Below, piece by piece: positions 6,082-16,075 of a stretch of 41,476 nt of DNA. The notes under the pieces are model-generated. The model had not been told where the DNA came from and searched no databases. It saw only the letters and a program-made list of their open reading frames with translations. Each line of letters opens with the position of its first letter. The first letter of the stretch is position 1. The translations under genes and the position numbers were made by a program. The stretch covers positions 1-41,476 of the forward strand of contig JANQEN010000283.1 of NCBI GenBank assembly GCA_028278335.1, read 5' to 3'. This DNA is from Chitinivibrionales bacterium (GTDB lineage Bacteria; Fibrobacterota; Chitinivibrionia; Chitinivibrionales; JANQEN01).

Positions 6082-9003
6082 ATGGATCTGATAAAAAAAA
6101 TATGGAAAAGCCTCGTTGTAGGTACGGTAATGGGTATCCTTATCGCACTTATCACGAGTAAATTTGTTCCTGATCTTATTGATCGTTTAGAGCATCAGAG
6201 CTATTACATGCGCTATTACTGGAAATATATGGAGCTTAAAAAATCCGGCTCCGACATCGCAAAAGATGAAGATGAAACTGGCATCTATATCGTAGATATT
6301 GATGATAGAAGTTTGCACAAACTGGGGCTTTATTGGAACTGGAATCGCTCCTATCATGCAGAGATGATCAAATCCCTTTCTCTGCACTATCCGGCAGCTG
6401 TGGTCTTTGATATAAATTTTGACACTCCTGAAGATGAAAACCATCAAAAACGAACGGTTCAATTGTTAAACAGAAGCAAAGAGACGTCATCTAAGGACAC
6501 TATAACCGACGCAGTCTTTCAATCAATTGTTTCAAGCATTGATTATGACAAACAGTTTATTAAAGAAACCAAAAGGTCGGGTGTTGTGTTCAATGGAGTA
6601 CGCCTATCATCAGAGCATGATTACCCAGACATTGGCCTCTCTCAGATTGCTAAACGAGGTACACTGGAGTGGCATAATGCTCTGAACCCACAATCTTGTA
6701 TAACCATCCCCACTGAAAATCGATCATTTATACGTACAGATAAATCGATTGTTGACGGTATCTTTCCTGAGCTTGCTCAGGTATCTCGGGCTGTTGGATA
6801 CATTAACATGGACCCCAATGATGATGGGGTGATCCGTGAGGTTCCGCTCATGTTTTCCTTTGGAAAGAATGAGCCTGTGTACCTCCCCATAAGTGTTCGG
6901 ACAGCAGCAACTCTCTTTGGAACACCCAATGAGGAAATTCACTTTGAGCCAGGACGGTTCATTGATCTGGGAAAACCCTTTAAAATTTTTAAAGATAATC
7001 GTGGGATAATATCTTTTTCCTACCCAAACCTTACCATATCCCAGATAAAGGCTATACTTGAAAAGGCCCATGAGATTCAGAGCTTAGCCCCAGGAAAGAA
7101 AATTGCTGTGAGCTCTCTACTTAAAATTGGTCTAGATCAAGAGGGCAACAAGTATATCTCCATGAATTGTGGCGACTTTCCTGCTCCTGTTGTCGAGGCA
7201 TTTTTCACAAACACCCTTTCAACCCTTATTGAAAGCGCAGATGGAACCAACACACCACTTGCCAAGAACATATCGCTTGTAAAAGAGTCTGACGAAGAGT
7301 GGGTTCTTATGGCACCCTTTGGTGATGAGGAGTGGTATTTAACACGAGACAATATGGAAATGCTTGCCCGACTAAATCCAGAGGAATTTCTTTCCTTAAA
7401 GCCCGATCAGGAACGATTGGTGTTTCATAATTTAGAGATTCGTAATAGGGGCGGTGTTTTGCTGTCTTCTATTCCGGTACTTCGAGACAAAACTCTTCAT
7501 CAGCTCTGTCAGCTCACCTGGGATGATATTGAAGCCATGGCTCCTGGTACTCGCCACGATATTGGTGAAAATGTTCGCATCCCGCTTACTCCGGAAAACA
7601 AGCATATTATTACCTATTTCGGTAAGAGAAAGCAGCCCTTTAAGTACTATTCCTACTATGATATAATGAAAAATCGTGTACAAGGCGGGCTTGATGGAAA
7701 AATTTATTTGGTTGGCTCAACTGTATCGGGTATGTTTGATATTGTCTCTACACCGATACAGAATGTCTATCCCGGTGTGGAAGTGCATGCTTCGCTTCTC
7801 AACTCTTTTATCACCAACACCTTTGTCAACCGCCTGAAACAGTGGCAAGATTTCCTGATACTTCTTCTAGTTGGGGTCATCACAGGGATTTTTGCGTATA
7901 TGCTCAAACCACTGGTGAGCTCTATTTTGACCTTTTTCTTTATTTTTGGCTACTTTCTTTTTGCTATGACTGTTTTTGGCACCCATCACCTTTGGATAGA
8001 GATAGCCAGACCTATTTTAACAATCATTTTAACCTATACTGCGGTCATGGCCTTCCGCTATATAACCGAGGAGAAGGATAGAAAATTTCTTCAAAGTACC
8101 TTTAAGCAATATCTATCGCCCGAACTTATTGATACCATGTATAAAAATAAGCAGATGCCCAAGCTTGGTGGTGATGAGGGGGTCCGCACAGCCTATTTTA
8201 CTGACATTCAGGGTTTTTCCACCTTTTCAGAAAAATTGGGTTCACCCACAAAGCTTGTGGAATTACTTAACGAATATCTTACTGCCATGACTGACTCGCT
8301 CATGGCCCACTTTGGCACCCTTGATAAATATGAGGGTGATGCGATCATTGCCTTTTTTGGTGCACCCATGCCCATGGAAGACCACGCACAACAGGCCTGC
8401 GCAACAGCCCTTGACATGCAACGAAGGCTTGCAACTCTTCGAGAGAAGTGGACCAAAGAGGGAGACAAATGGCCGAAGATTGTCCACAATATGCGTATGC
8501 GTATTGGTATCAATACCGGAGAGATTGTCACGGGAAATATGGGCTCTGCGGTTCGTATGAACTATACCATGATGGGTGATGCCGTGAACCTAGCCGCTCG
8601 ATTAGAAGGAGCGGCAAAACAATACGGAATCTATAATATGATCAGCGACTTTACTTATGATATCGTCAATGATTCCTTTTTAGCACGACAACTTGACAAA
8701 ATAACAGTTGTCGGAAAGTCTGAGCCTGTTATAGTTTATGAATTACTAGGCGAAAAGGATAGCATAGATACTGCAACAGGTCAACTTATGGAAAAATATG
8801 AAGCTGGCCTAAAATCGTTCTACGCACAACAGTGGGATCAGGCGATTTCGTTTTTAAAAGAAAGCGAGCTGCTTGAACCATTTAAAGATATAGCACCCGG
8901 AGGTATGAGCCCCAGTAAACGAATCATTGAATATTGCGAGGCTTACAAAGCAGATCCACCGGGACCAGATTGGGATGGTGTAACCAAGTTAACGTCTAAA
9001 TAA
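6082..9003 (+). CDS. CHASE2-domain class III adenylate/guanylate cyclase
   Basis: Membrane signalling enzyme of 973 residues. An N-terminal helix (about 10-28) leads into a large extracytoplasmic CHASE2-type sensor (IYIVDIDDRSL, AVVFDINF) to about residue 575. Three membrane helices follow (about 585-680), then a class III cyclase domain from about 700. The domain has both metal aspartates (TDIQGFS D708, YEGDAI D753), a lysine at the purine-specifying site (K749), a threonine (T829) at the partner site, and the transition-state Asn and Arg (N836, R840). These favour cAMP as product. A charged, TPR-like tail of about 100 residues ends the protein. The sensor is longer than a plain CHASE2. No strong ribosome site precedes the ATG. 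Confidence 0.92.
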   Translation: MDLIKKIWKSLVVGTVMGILIALITSKFVPDLIDRLEHQSYYMRYYWKYMELKKSGSDIAKDEDETGIYIVDIDDRSLHKLGLYWNWNRSYHAEMIKSLSLHYPAAVVFDINFDTPEDENHQKRTVQLLNRSKETSSKDTITDAVFQSIVSSIDYDKQFIKETKRSGVVFNGVRLSSEHDYPDIGLSQIAKRGTLEWHNALNPQSCITIPTENRSFIRTDKSIVDGIFPELAQVSRAVGYINMDPNDDGVIREVPLMFSFGKNEPVYLPISVRTAATLFGTPNEEIHFEPGRFIDLGKPFKIFKDNRGIISFSYPNLTISQIKAILEKAHEIQSLAPGKKIAVSSLLKIGLDQEGNKYISMNCGDFPAPVVEAFFTNTLSTLIESADGTNTPLAKNISLVKESDEEWVLMAPFGDEEWYLTRDNMEMLARLNPEEFLSLKPDQERLVFHNLEIRNRGGVLLSSIPVLRDKTLHQLCQLTWDDIEAMAPGTRHDIGENVRIPLTPENKHIITYFGKRKQPFKYYSYYDIMKNRVQGGLDGKIYLVGSTVSGMFDIVSTPIQNVYPGVEVHASLLNSFITNTFVNRLKQWQDFLILLLVGVITGIFAYMLKPLVSSILTFFFIFGYFLFAMTVFGTHHLWIEIARPILTIILTYTAVMAFRYITEEKDRKFLQSTFKQYLSPELIDTMYKNKQMPKLGGDEGVRTAYFTDIQGFSTFSEKLGSPTKLVELLNEYLTAMTDSLMAHFGTLDKYEGDAIIAFFGAPMPMEDHAQQACATALDMQRRLATLREKWTKEGDKWPKIVHNMRMRIGINTGEIVTGNMGSAVRMNYTMMGDAVNLAARLEGAAKQYGIYNMISDFTYDIVNDSFLARQLDKITVVGKSEPVIVYELLGEKDSIDTATGQLMEKYEAGLKSFYAQQWDQAISFLKESELLEPFKDIAPGGMSPSKRIIEYCEAYKADPPGPDWDGVTKLTSK

Positions 9004-9019
9004 ATCGTGAGGTGTTGGT

Positions 9020-9232
9020 ATGATAGTTAAAATTATTCTGCTCCCCTTTACTCTTGTTGGCAAAGTTATCGGTTTAGTTTTGAATGTTGTGAAATTACTT
9101 TTTACCGGTGTTTTCTCAATCATTCGCTTTTTAACTGGAAGAGTATTTGGCACCCTCTTTGGTGCTCTTATTGGTTTTCTTCTGGGAAGTCAAAACGTTG
9201 GAATTCGCCCTCGAGAAAAAAAAGAGGATTAA
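9020..9232 (+). CDS. small hydrophobic membrane protein, unknown
   Basis: Seventy residues, almost all hydrophobic from 2 to 58, with two probable membrane helices and glycine-rich turns (GRVFGTLFGALIG). The tail is basic and then acidic (RPREKKED). It starts 16 bases after the cyclase stop with GAGGTG upstream, so it is translated from the same message. I recognise no family. An accessory of the cyclase is possible only by position. Confidence 0.6.
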   Translation: MIVKIILLPFTLVGKVIGLVLNVVKLLFTGVFSIIRFLTGRVFGTLFGALIGFLLGSQNVGIRPREKKED

Positions 9233-9472
9233 TCCTTCTCTTTAATAAAGAGAGGCACCACAGCGCAGCATAGAAAAGGACCAGCACAACAAGAGACGTG
9301 GTTGTCCAATGTCCATGCTCTATTCACGTTTATTTGATTAGGGACTCCATCTCTGTCTTTGATCACCGTTTACGTCTTGCTATTATACCTTAGTATAACT
9401 TATTTTGAGAGTCTTATTCTAATTGATAATTAGCTTTTTCTTTACATATTACAATAATTATTAGGAGGAGAT
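9233..9472 (+). promoter_or_regulatory. metK leader region with two inverted repeats and a probable promoter
   Basis: There are 240 non-coding bases. At 9237-9253 lies an 8-bp palindrome (TCTCTTTA/TAAAGAGA), probably the end of the cyclase message although it has no T-run. At 9383-9398 TTATAC-CTTA-GTATAA forms a short operator-like palindrome. TTGATA at 9423-9428 could be a -35, but the matching -10 near 9445-9455 is ambiguous. A strong AGGAGGAG (9463-9470) precedes metK. I looked for a SAM riboswitch core and did not find one. Confidence 0.45.
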
Positions 9473-10642
9473 ATGAACACCTTTTTTACCTCTGAAAGTG
9501 TTTCTCAGGGACATCCCGATAAGGTTGCTGACCAGATTTCAGATGCTGTTTTAGATGCAATGCTCAAGGACGATCCCAACTCACGCGTTGCCTGTGAAAC
9601 CATGGTGACCACTGGATTAGTTATGGTTGCCGGTGAGGTAACAACAAAAACCTACGTTGACATTCCAGCAGTCGTTCGCGATACCATTAAGCATATAGGG
9701 TATACCGACCCAACTATTGGTTTCGATTTTGAAAACTGTGCTATTATTACCAGCATCGACAAGCAATCACCAGATATTTCACAGGGTGTAACCGCAGGTA
9801 AGGGTTTGCATAAAGAGCAAGGCGCCGGCGATCAGGGAATGATGTTTGGCTATGCCTGTAATGAGACAAAGACCAAAATGCCACTGGCAATCAATTTAGC
9901 CCACCGATTGGTAGAAAAGCTAACCTCTGTTCGAGAAAGAAAGGTGTTAAAGTTTTTGCGCCCCGATTCAAAATCACAGGTTACCGTTGAGTATGATGGA
10001 TTAAAACCGGTCCGCGTTGATACTGTGGTCATTTCTACTCAGCATACTCCAGATGTTAAATATCAGACATTGAGAAAAGAAATTATTGAAAAGGTCATCA
10101 AGAAGGTTATTCCTGCCAAGTATCTTGATAAGAAGACCAAGTATCACGTAAACCCAACCGGACGCTTTGTAATTGGCGGTCCAAAGGGTGATTGTGGATT
10201 AACCGGCCGCAAGATCATCGTTGACACTTACGGTGGCTATGGTGCACACGGTGGCGGTGCCTTCTCTGGAAAGGATCCCTCAAAGGTTGATAGAAGCGCT
10301 GCCTATGCAGCACGTTGGGTCGCAAAGAATATTGTTGCTGCAAAATTAGCAACCCACTGCTTATTTCAGATCTCCTATGCTATTGGTATTGCAGAGCCTA
10401 TTTCTTTGCATATCAACACCTATGGCACAGGTAAAATTGCTGATGAAGAGATAGTCGCAATTGTTCGTAAGCTCTTTGATCTGCGACCAGCTGCAATCAT
10501 CGACTCTTTAAAGCTTAAAAAACCTATTTATCGTGAAACTGCAAGAAATGGTCACTTTGGAAGAGAACTCAAGAATTTCACTTGGGAACAAACTAATATG
10601 GTTGATGCTATTCTAAAAGAGGCTGCCAAGCTGAAAAAGTAA
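9473..10642 (+). CDS. metK: S-adenosylmethionine synthase
   Basis: Makes SAM from methionine and ATP in the cytoplasm. The 389-residue protein has the conserved ATP and methionine sites: GHPDKVADQISDAVLDA near the N-terminus, GAGDQGMMFGYA in the middle, and GGGAFSGKDPSKVDRSAAY with RWVAKNIVAA in the third domain. Length is normal. The ATG at 9473 has a near-perfect AGGAGG. It stands alone, with its own leader and a strong terminator after it. The product feeds the SAM users elsewhere in the window (MiaB, RimO, Pcm, CmoA and, through carboxy-SAM, CmoB). Confidence 0.98.
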   Translation: MNTFFTSESVSQGHPDKVADQISDAVLDAMLKDDPNSRVACETMVTTGLVMVAGEVTTKTYVDIPAVVRDTIKHIGYTDPTIGFDFENCAIITSIDKQSPDISQGVTAGKGLHKEQGAGDQGMMFGYACNETKTKMPLAINLAHRLVEKLTSVRERKVLKFLRPDSKSQVTVEYDGLKPVRVDTVVISTQHTPDVKYQTLRKEIIEKVIKKVIPAKYLDKKTKYHVNPTGRFVIGGPKGDCGLTGRKIIVDTYGGYGAHGGGAFSGKDPSKVDRSAAYAARWVAKNIVAAKLATHCLFQISYAIGIAEPISLHINTYGTGKIADEEIVAIVRKLFDLRPAAIIDSLKLKKPIYRETARNGHFGRELKNFTWEQTNMVDAILKEAAKLKK

Positions 10643-10676
10643 TTGTAATATTGAATATAGAAATCATCTGATAGAT

Positions 10677-10717
10677 AATTGGGGCATAGATAAAATCTAA
10701 GCCCCAATTTATTTTAT
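10677..10717 (+). terminator. intrinsic terminator after metK
   Basis: AATTGGGGC (10677-10685) pairs perfectly with GCCCCAATT (10701-10709). An inner AGAT/ATCT extends the stem, and the T-rich TTTATTTTAT follows directly. Confidence 0.88.
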
Positions 10718-10881
10718 AAAGAAATAAATTTTAAATAAACCTACTATCCCACACGTATTTTAAGCAGATCCAAGAAAAATGTCTGATTTATTGCATTTTT
10801 CTATTATTATTGAATAAGGGGATACTATTTTATCATCACAGGATCCAATATCCTGTAACTTATTACTACAGCGTGCTTAAA

Positions 10882-13800
10882 ATGATGATACCAAACTTAT
10901 TAAAGCAACTTTTGGCTCTCCATGTTCTTGCATTATCTCTCTTTGCAGCCATTACGATCACAGAGAATACAGAAAAACGACTCACCTTTACCTTCACTCT
11001 TGATCATTTTGATATTACTAGCTATAGCAAAGGGGGCAAGAACTTTTCCCACTTATCATTTAATGATGAAAACACCAAGCTCTTTGATGATAATAAAATT
11101 TTAATACCAGCGTACTCGTTCTATGTTGGTGTTCCTCCAACAGGAAATCCTGTAACAAAACTTTCACCAGTCGAAGTCACCACTGTTCAATTGAACCACC
11201 CCCTGGCACCTGAAGAGCAGGGACGATATGATCCAGTTGAGTATACTCCAATACCCTTTCAAACTCAATGGCTTTCATCAATGCAAAAGATGCAGTTTCG
11301 CAACATTCAAACTGGTCATCTCTTCATTAGACCCTTTGTGTATAATCCAAAAACACAATCGCTTACTATTCTCAAAAAGGGTGTTTTTTCCATAACCTTT
11401 CCGTCCTATCGATCCGCTTCAGTCCCAGCCCGAGCTTATAGTGGTGACTACTATAGAACTGTTAAAAGAATGCTGTTGAATTTTCCTGTAGCAAAAAATT
11501 GGATCATCCCCAAAAAAAAGAGCAGGGTGACTCCATCAACGTATTCACAGAGGCTCCCAAACCAAAACATGATGGGATTTACCATTAGCGATGGTTTGGC
11601 CGGTTTTAATGAAACCACCACAGAGGAGAATGGTATCATTAAAATAACCGCAGCTCAGGTTGCAGCTTTTTTTGGATCCTCAATCAATATAAACAGCTTT
11701 GCACTGTACGGATCACAACGTGAGCGATTAGACTCGGTTGTTCCCTATCCTGATGAGATTCCTCCTGGTGTAAGCAGTATACCCCTTCGACGAGTAGACG
11801 TTAATGGTGATGGCCTTTTTAATAGTAACGATTATCTATTAGCCTATGTTTCTGCAATATGTGATTGGTACTATGATACAGCACAGAATGATTTCGAATA
11901 TCTCTTTAACCATTATGAAACAAAACGATATTATTGGCTAGCCATACAGGGATCAGCCAAAACGGTAACCAGATTTGTTCAACCAGCCGGTGTGCCAGCT
12001 ATAAATGTTTCTGCCTTTGAAAACCGTATTCGCTATAAGCAATCTAAGGAATTGCTCTGGCGAGGATTTAATGTTAAGCCCTATGGAGGTATGGAATGGA
12101 TGTGGATCCGTCTTACTGACATAAACCGTACCTTTACCTACACCTATGATACCTCGCCTATTAACACAAGCTATCCAGGTCATTTTCGTGTTGTCAAGGG
12201 AAGTGTAAGCGGGACACACCTTGTCTATTTTGGATCGACCCTGCTCGCTGATACGGGTTCATGGAATAGGGTCACTGATTTTAGTGATCCAACCCTGCGC
12301 GTCACCCTTGATGGGATTAGCCAAGAGGATTACTTTGAGATAACCTGCATTGACGCTCGCTATTTTCAGAATCTAGATATGGCAGGACAAAGCAATTTGC
12401 GCATTTACTCTGCCAATGACCCCAACGCTATTGCACGATATCAGCTTACCAACATCCCACAGGGACGTTTTGTTCTGTTTCGAATTGCTGCCGACGAATC
12501 TGACATTTCCTATGTGGCAGATACGGTGCTTCTTGGTGCGACAAACAGCTTTTCCTGGGTTGACTCAACAGGAATTGGTATTCAATATTTTGCCTCAATG
12601 GAATCGGCGTTTAAATCCGAGGAGATGACAAACTATATCGCTGGTGTAAATAGCGGATTTGAATTAAAGAACCTAACCTCCGAACCCTGCAGGGCTAATT
12701 ATATTATAATTAGCCATCAAGATTTTTTTGATGAAGCGCTTCGTTTGGCTCAGCACAAAGAAAATATTAATAGTGCAATGGTCACTCGCGTTGTTGATGT
12801 GGAAACCATCTTCAGAGAGTTTTCTGGTGGCAATCGAGATCCCGGTGCCATTAGGAATTTTTTACTCCATTCTCATCATGGCGCAAATTGGAGTGAATCT
12901 CCAGAGTATGTACTTCTTTTTGGTAATGGTCACTATGATTACAAGGGCTACCTAACCACAAATGTAAATTTTATTCCCACTATACAGATGAAAACAGGCT
13001 CCTTTATTAAATGCTTAGAGGACTTTTTCGCTTGTATCACACCGGGAAAAACCATCATAGACAATGCAACCTCTCCAGATCTTTTTCTAGGTAGGATCAC
13101 CTGTGCCTCTGCCATTGAAGCTAAAAATGTGGTAGACAAAATCATTGAAACAGAGGATCCACTACAAGGCGATTTTAGTGAATGGCGAAATCGTGTCCTA
13201 TTGGTTTCTGATGATGATATGCAGGGTAATGGACCTGATTATATTCGCCACTATATCAGTAATGAGAGGATTAATGGAATTATTGAGAAGAGCCGACCCT
13301 CGGCAGAGGTTGAGAAGGTGTACCTTTTCGATTATAAATGGAATGAGGTGTTTCAAAAACCTGAGGCATCCCGGGCACTCTTTAATAAAATTGACGGTGG
13401 TGTCTCTATTGTAAATTATTTTGGTCATGGATCCGAAGAAGCATGGGCAGACGAGTATATTTTAACAAAAGAGTTAGTTGGCAACTTCAGCAATCCAAAA
13501 AAGTATCCTTTAGTCAACTCCTTCTCTTGTTCGGTTGGTCGCTTTGACAATCTGGGTAAACCCTGCATGTCCGGACTTTTTGTCACCACAGCAAACCGAG
13601 GTGGCATTGCATCCATTTCCAGTAGCCGTTCTGCCTTTGCATCGATCAATGAACAGATGGCAGTAGAGATGTTTACGGTTCTCTATGAACGAGACACAAC
13701 GTGGATTTCCAACAACACCTATACCTATGATCCTGCCAATTGGAGCCTGGGCCAAGCCTATATGTTGACCAAAGCCCCCGGTGGTGTCAACTTAAAGAAT

Positions 13801-15045
13801 TATGTTTTTATTGGAGATCCCTCAATCAAATTCACCAATATCACCGACACGATTGATGCAACAATCACTAATTTAGATGGCTCTCCAATTGAGGGAGACT
13901 CCTGCCTCAAGGCTCTTCAAAAAATTGTCATATCAGGGACAATCAATAAAACAGCCTATAGGCAAACCATTGATCCCAATACTGGGGATACAGTGATAAC
14001 GGTGATCAAGACACCCAATACCCAATTTGGTTCTAGTGATAGTGGCAATATTTTCATCGGCCTCTATAATCCAAAACAGGATTCGGTCAAACGCAAAGAT
14101 GGTGGCACCTTTACTGACCCAACCTATAGCATGGCAGGCTCGCCGATTTTTACCGGAGAAACAGCCGTTAAGAACGGTACTTTTAGACAGGAAATACAAC
14201 TTCCACTTAAGGTACCTTTTCAACAGAAGGGTGTCTCACTTAAACTCTATGCGTGGGACACAAAAAATTATGCTACTGGATTCAAGGGGAACCTGCTCTT
14301 TAATGGTACCGACACAACCTTTGACTTGACCGATAAGCAGGGACCAAGAATCAGTGTTCGACCTGTTTATAAAGACTCTCTATGGAATTCGCAAGCGGGT
14401 TTCACCGATAAAATTAGCTCCTCCTTGCCTTTGAACTTGGAGATTAACATTTGGGACCAAAGTGGTATTGACGTCACCGGAACCGGGCCTGACGAGGGAT
14501 TAGCTGTTGAAATTCCTGGATATAAAAAGCGTCATAACATCAATCGTAACTTTAGTAATACAGAGGGTAAGTTTACCCAGGGTGTTGCCACCTACTCCTT
14601 TAATTCTGGCGAAATCGAACCTGGTACTTATGATATGGCCATCACAGCACAGGACCTTCTGGGTAATATTTCCAATGTAACGATAACCTTGGTAGTGCTG
14701 AAAGATGAAGAGTTTAAGCTTTACCAAACCTTCAATTATCCCAATCCTGTAAGAATGAACAATTCTACCCGGTTTTATTTCCACCACACCCATACTGACA
14801 CCGATTATCACGGTGAAGCTACAGCAACGATCCGAATTTATACTCTCTCCGGGAAGTTGTTAAGGATAATCCGAAACGCTCGTAACGGACATGTCTGGGA
14901 TCTTACTGATCAACGAGGACATCGTCTTCCACCCAATGTATATCTCTATCGGATAACCGTTACCATGCTCAATGCTGGTTTTACCGACAATGAGAAAGAG
15001 ATTAAAAGTCCGATTAAGAAGCTGGTAATTCTACCACCAAGTTAA
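10882..15045 (+). CDS. PorU-like C25 (gingipain-family) cysteine peptidase
   Basis: Exported protein of 1,387 residues. An N-terminal hydrophobic segment (LLALHVLALSLFAA) is a signal peptide. A propeptide-like region leads to ENGIIKIT, matching the start of PorU/C25 proteins. The peptidase C25 core holds the catalytic pair in NYFGHGSE (H849) and NSFSCSVGRFDN (C883), 34 residues apart as in gingipains. The last 110 residues (NYPNPVRMNN, IRIYTLSGKLL) form an FlgD/T9SS-like beta domain, typical of PorU, the sortase that trims cargo tails. I start at the ATG at 10882; a TTG at 10810 is in frame but would precede the signal peptide. A secreted gingipain-like protease is the alternative. Confidence 0.8.
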   Translation: MMIPNLLKQLLALHVLALSLFAAITITENTEKRLTFTFTLDHFDITSYSKGGKNFSHLSFNDENTKLFDDNKILIPAYSFYVGVPPTGNPVTKLSPVEVTTVQLNHPLAPEEQGRYDPVEYTPIPFQTQWLSSMQKMQFRNIQTGHLFIRPFVYNPKTQSLTILKKGVFSITFPSYRSASVPARAYSGDYYRTVKRMLLNFPVAKNWIIPKKKSRVTPSTYSQRLPNQNMMGFTISDGLAGFNETTTEENGIIKITAAQVAAFFGSSININSFALYGSQRERLDSVVPYPDEIPPGVSSIPLRRVDVNGDGLFNSNDYLLAYVSAICDWYYDTAQNDFEYLFNHYETKRYYWLAIQGSAKTVTRFVQPAGVPAINVSAFENRIRYKQSKELLWRGFNVKPYGGMEWMWIRLTDINRTFTYTYDTSPINTSYPGHFRVVKGSVSGTHLVYFGSTLLADTGSWNRVTDFSDPTLRVTLDGISQEDYFEITCIDARYFQNLDMAGQSNLRIYSANDPNAIARYQLTNIPQGRFVLFRIAADESDISYVADTVLLGATNSFSWVDSTGIGIQYFASMESAFKSEEMTNYIAGVNSGFELKNLTSEPCRANYIIISHQDFFDEALRLAQHKENINSAMVTRVVDVETIFREFSGGNRDPGAIRNFLLHSHHGANWSESPEYVLLFGNGHYDYKGYLTTNVNFIPTIQMKTGSFIKCLEDFFACITPGKTIIDNATSPDLFLGRITCASAIEAKNVVDKIIETEDPLQGDFSEWRNRVLLVSDDDMQGNGPDYIRHYISNERINGIIEKSRPSAEVEKVYLFDYKWNEVFQKPEASRALFNKIDGGVSIVNYFGHGSEEAWADEYILTKELVGNFSNPKKYPLVNSFSCSVGRFDNLGKPCMSGLFVTTANRGGIASISSSRSAFASINEQMAVEMFTVLYERDTTWISNNTYTYDPANWSLGQAYMLTKAPGGVNLKNYVFIGDPSIKFTNITDTIDATITNLDGSPIEGDSCLKALQKIVISGTINKTAYRQTIDPNTGDTVITVIKTPNTQFGSSDSGNIFIGLYNPKQDSVKRKDGGTFTDPTYSMAGSPIFTGETAVKNGTFRQEIQLPLKVPFQQKGVSLKLYAWDTKNYATGFKGNLLFNGTDTTFDLTDKQGPRISVRPVYKDSLWNSQAGFTDKISSSLPLNLEINIWDQSGIDVTGTGPDEGLAVEIPGYKKRHNINRNFSNTEGKFTQGVATYSFNSGEIEPGTYDMAITAQDLLGNISNVTITLVVLKDEEFKLYQTFNYPNPVRMNNSTRFYFHHTHTDTDYHGEATATIRIYTLSGKLLRIIRNARNGHVWDLTDQRGHRLPPNVYLYRITVTMLNAGFTDNEKEIKSPIKKLVILPPS

Positions 15046-15069
15046 GCACGTCGTCAAACTCAACAAATA

Positions 15070-16047
15070 TTATTCCGAAGAATCTGATGTGTCAAGCAAA
15101 TTTTTTAGTTGTGAAAGAGTCTCTTTTAGCCCCTCTTTTTGAACTGATGAGATCGAAAACCACCCTGTAGGGAGCTGTTGCTCTTCTGCTAAAAAGAGGT
15201 CAGATTTTGTAAGGATAAAGCATTTAGGTTTTGCTGCGAGAATTGGGCTATATTGCTTAAGTTCATTAATGAGGAGCGTGGCTTCTGCTTCTGGGTCCTC
15301 TGCAAGGGATTCAACCATGATCGCTAAGACGCGAGTTCGTTCAATGTGTTTGAGGAACCTAATACCTAAGCCTTTCCCTTCATGGGAGCCTTCGATGAGC
15401 CCGGGAATATCTGCAACAACAAAGGACTCATATTGATCATGCAACTTAACAATGCCTAAGTTTGGTTGAGTTGTGGTAAAGGGATAGTCAGCAATTTTAG
15501 GGTGTGCTTTGGAAACGGCTGATAAAAACGTTGATTTTCCCGCATTTGGTCGTCCAACCAAACCAACATCAGCCAATACTTTTAAATTAAGCCGCAATGT
15601 TTTTTCTTCACCGGGCTTACCATATTCTGCATGTTGTGGATTGGGGTTGTTCCGTGTGATAAGTGCAGCATTACCTCTACCACCACGGCCACCGAGAGCC
15701 GCAACAAAGCGATCACCAACAGAGACAAAATCAAAAAGTAACTGTTGTGTTGCATCATCTAATAAAAGCGTCCCCGCAGGAACCGGGATAATAATATCTG
15801 AGCCATGTTTTCCATATTTATCAGAACCTTTACCATGTTGGCCACGCTCCGCCTTATACAGGTGATGATAGGAGACATCCTGCAAAGTATGCACATGCTG
15901 CGAAGCCTCAATAATAATATTTCCACCGCGCCCACCGTTGCCACCATCTGGTTTGCCCCGTGGTTTATATTTCATGCGGTGATGTGAATAACAACCGTTT
16001 CCACCATCTCCCGCTTTTATTTTGATAACTGCTTCGTCAATAAACAT
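15070..16047 (-). CDS. obgE: GTPase ObgE/CgtA
   Basis: Ribosome-associated GTPase acting in 50S assembly and stress control. The glycine-rich Obg fold occupies about residues 1-158 (GDGGNG, PDGGNGGRGG, AGTLL). The G domain follows with GRPNAGKST (P-loop), the switch I segment YPFTT, DIPGLIEGSHEGKGLG (switch II) and LTKSDL (the NKxD-type base-specificity site). The 325 residues include no C-terminal OCT domain, as in the shorter Obg form. The beginning deviates slightly from the common CVSFRREK pattern (CYSHHRMK). It is the last gene of the long minus-strand run and converges on the C25 gene. Confidence 0.95.
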   Translation of the reverse strand: MFIDEAVIKIKAGDGGNGCYSHHRMKYKPRGKPDGGNGGRGGNIIIEASQHVHTLQDVSYHHLYKAERGQHGKGSDKYGKHGSDIIIPVPAGTLLLDDATQQLLFDFVSVGDRFVAALGGRGGRGNAALITRNNPNPQHAEYGKPGEEKTLRLNLKVLADVGLVGRPNAGKSTFLSAVSKAHPKIADYPFTTTQPNLGIVKLHDQYESFVVADIPGLIEGSHEGKGLGIRFLKHIERTRVLAIMVESLAEDPEAEATLLINELKQYSPILAAKPKCFILTKSDLFLAEEQQLPTGWFSISSVQKEGLKETLSQLKNLLDTSDSSE

Positions 16048-16075
16048 GGCTTGCTCGTTTAAGTAATTCCTTATA

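Noticed and set aside
9233..9472. SAM riboswitch before metK
   Set aside because: No recognisable SAM-I, SAM-II or SAM-III core or terminator-antiterminator arrangement by eye.
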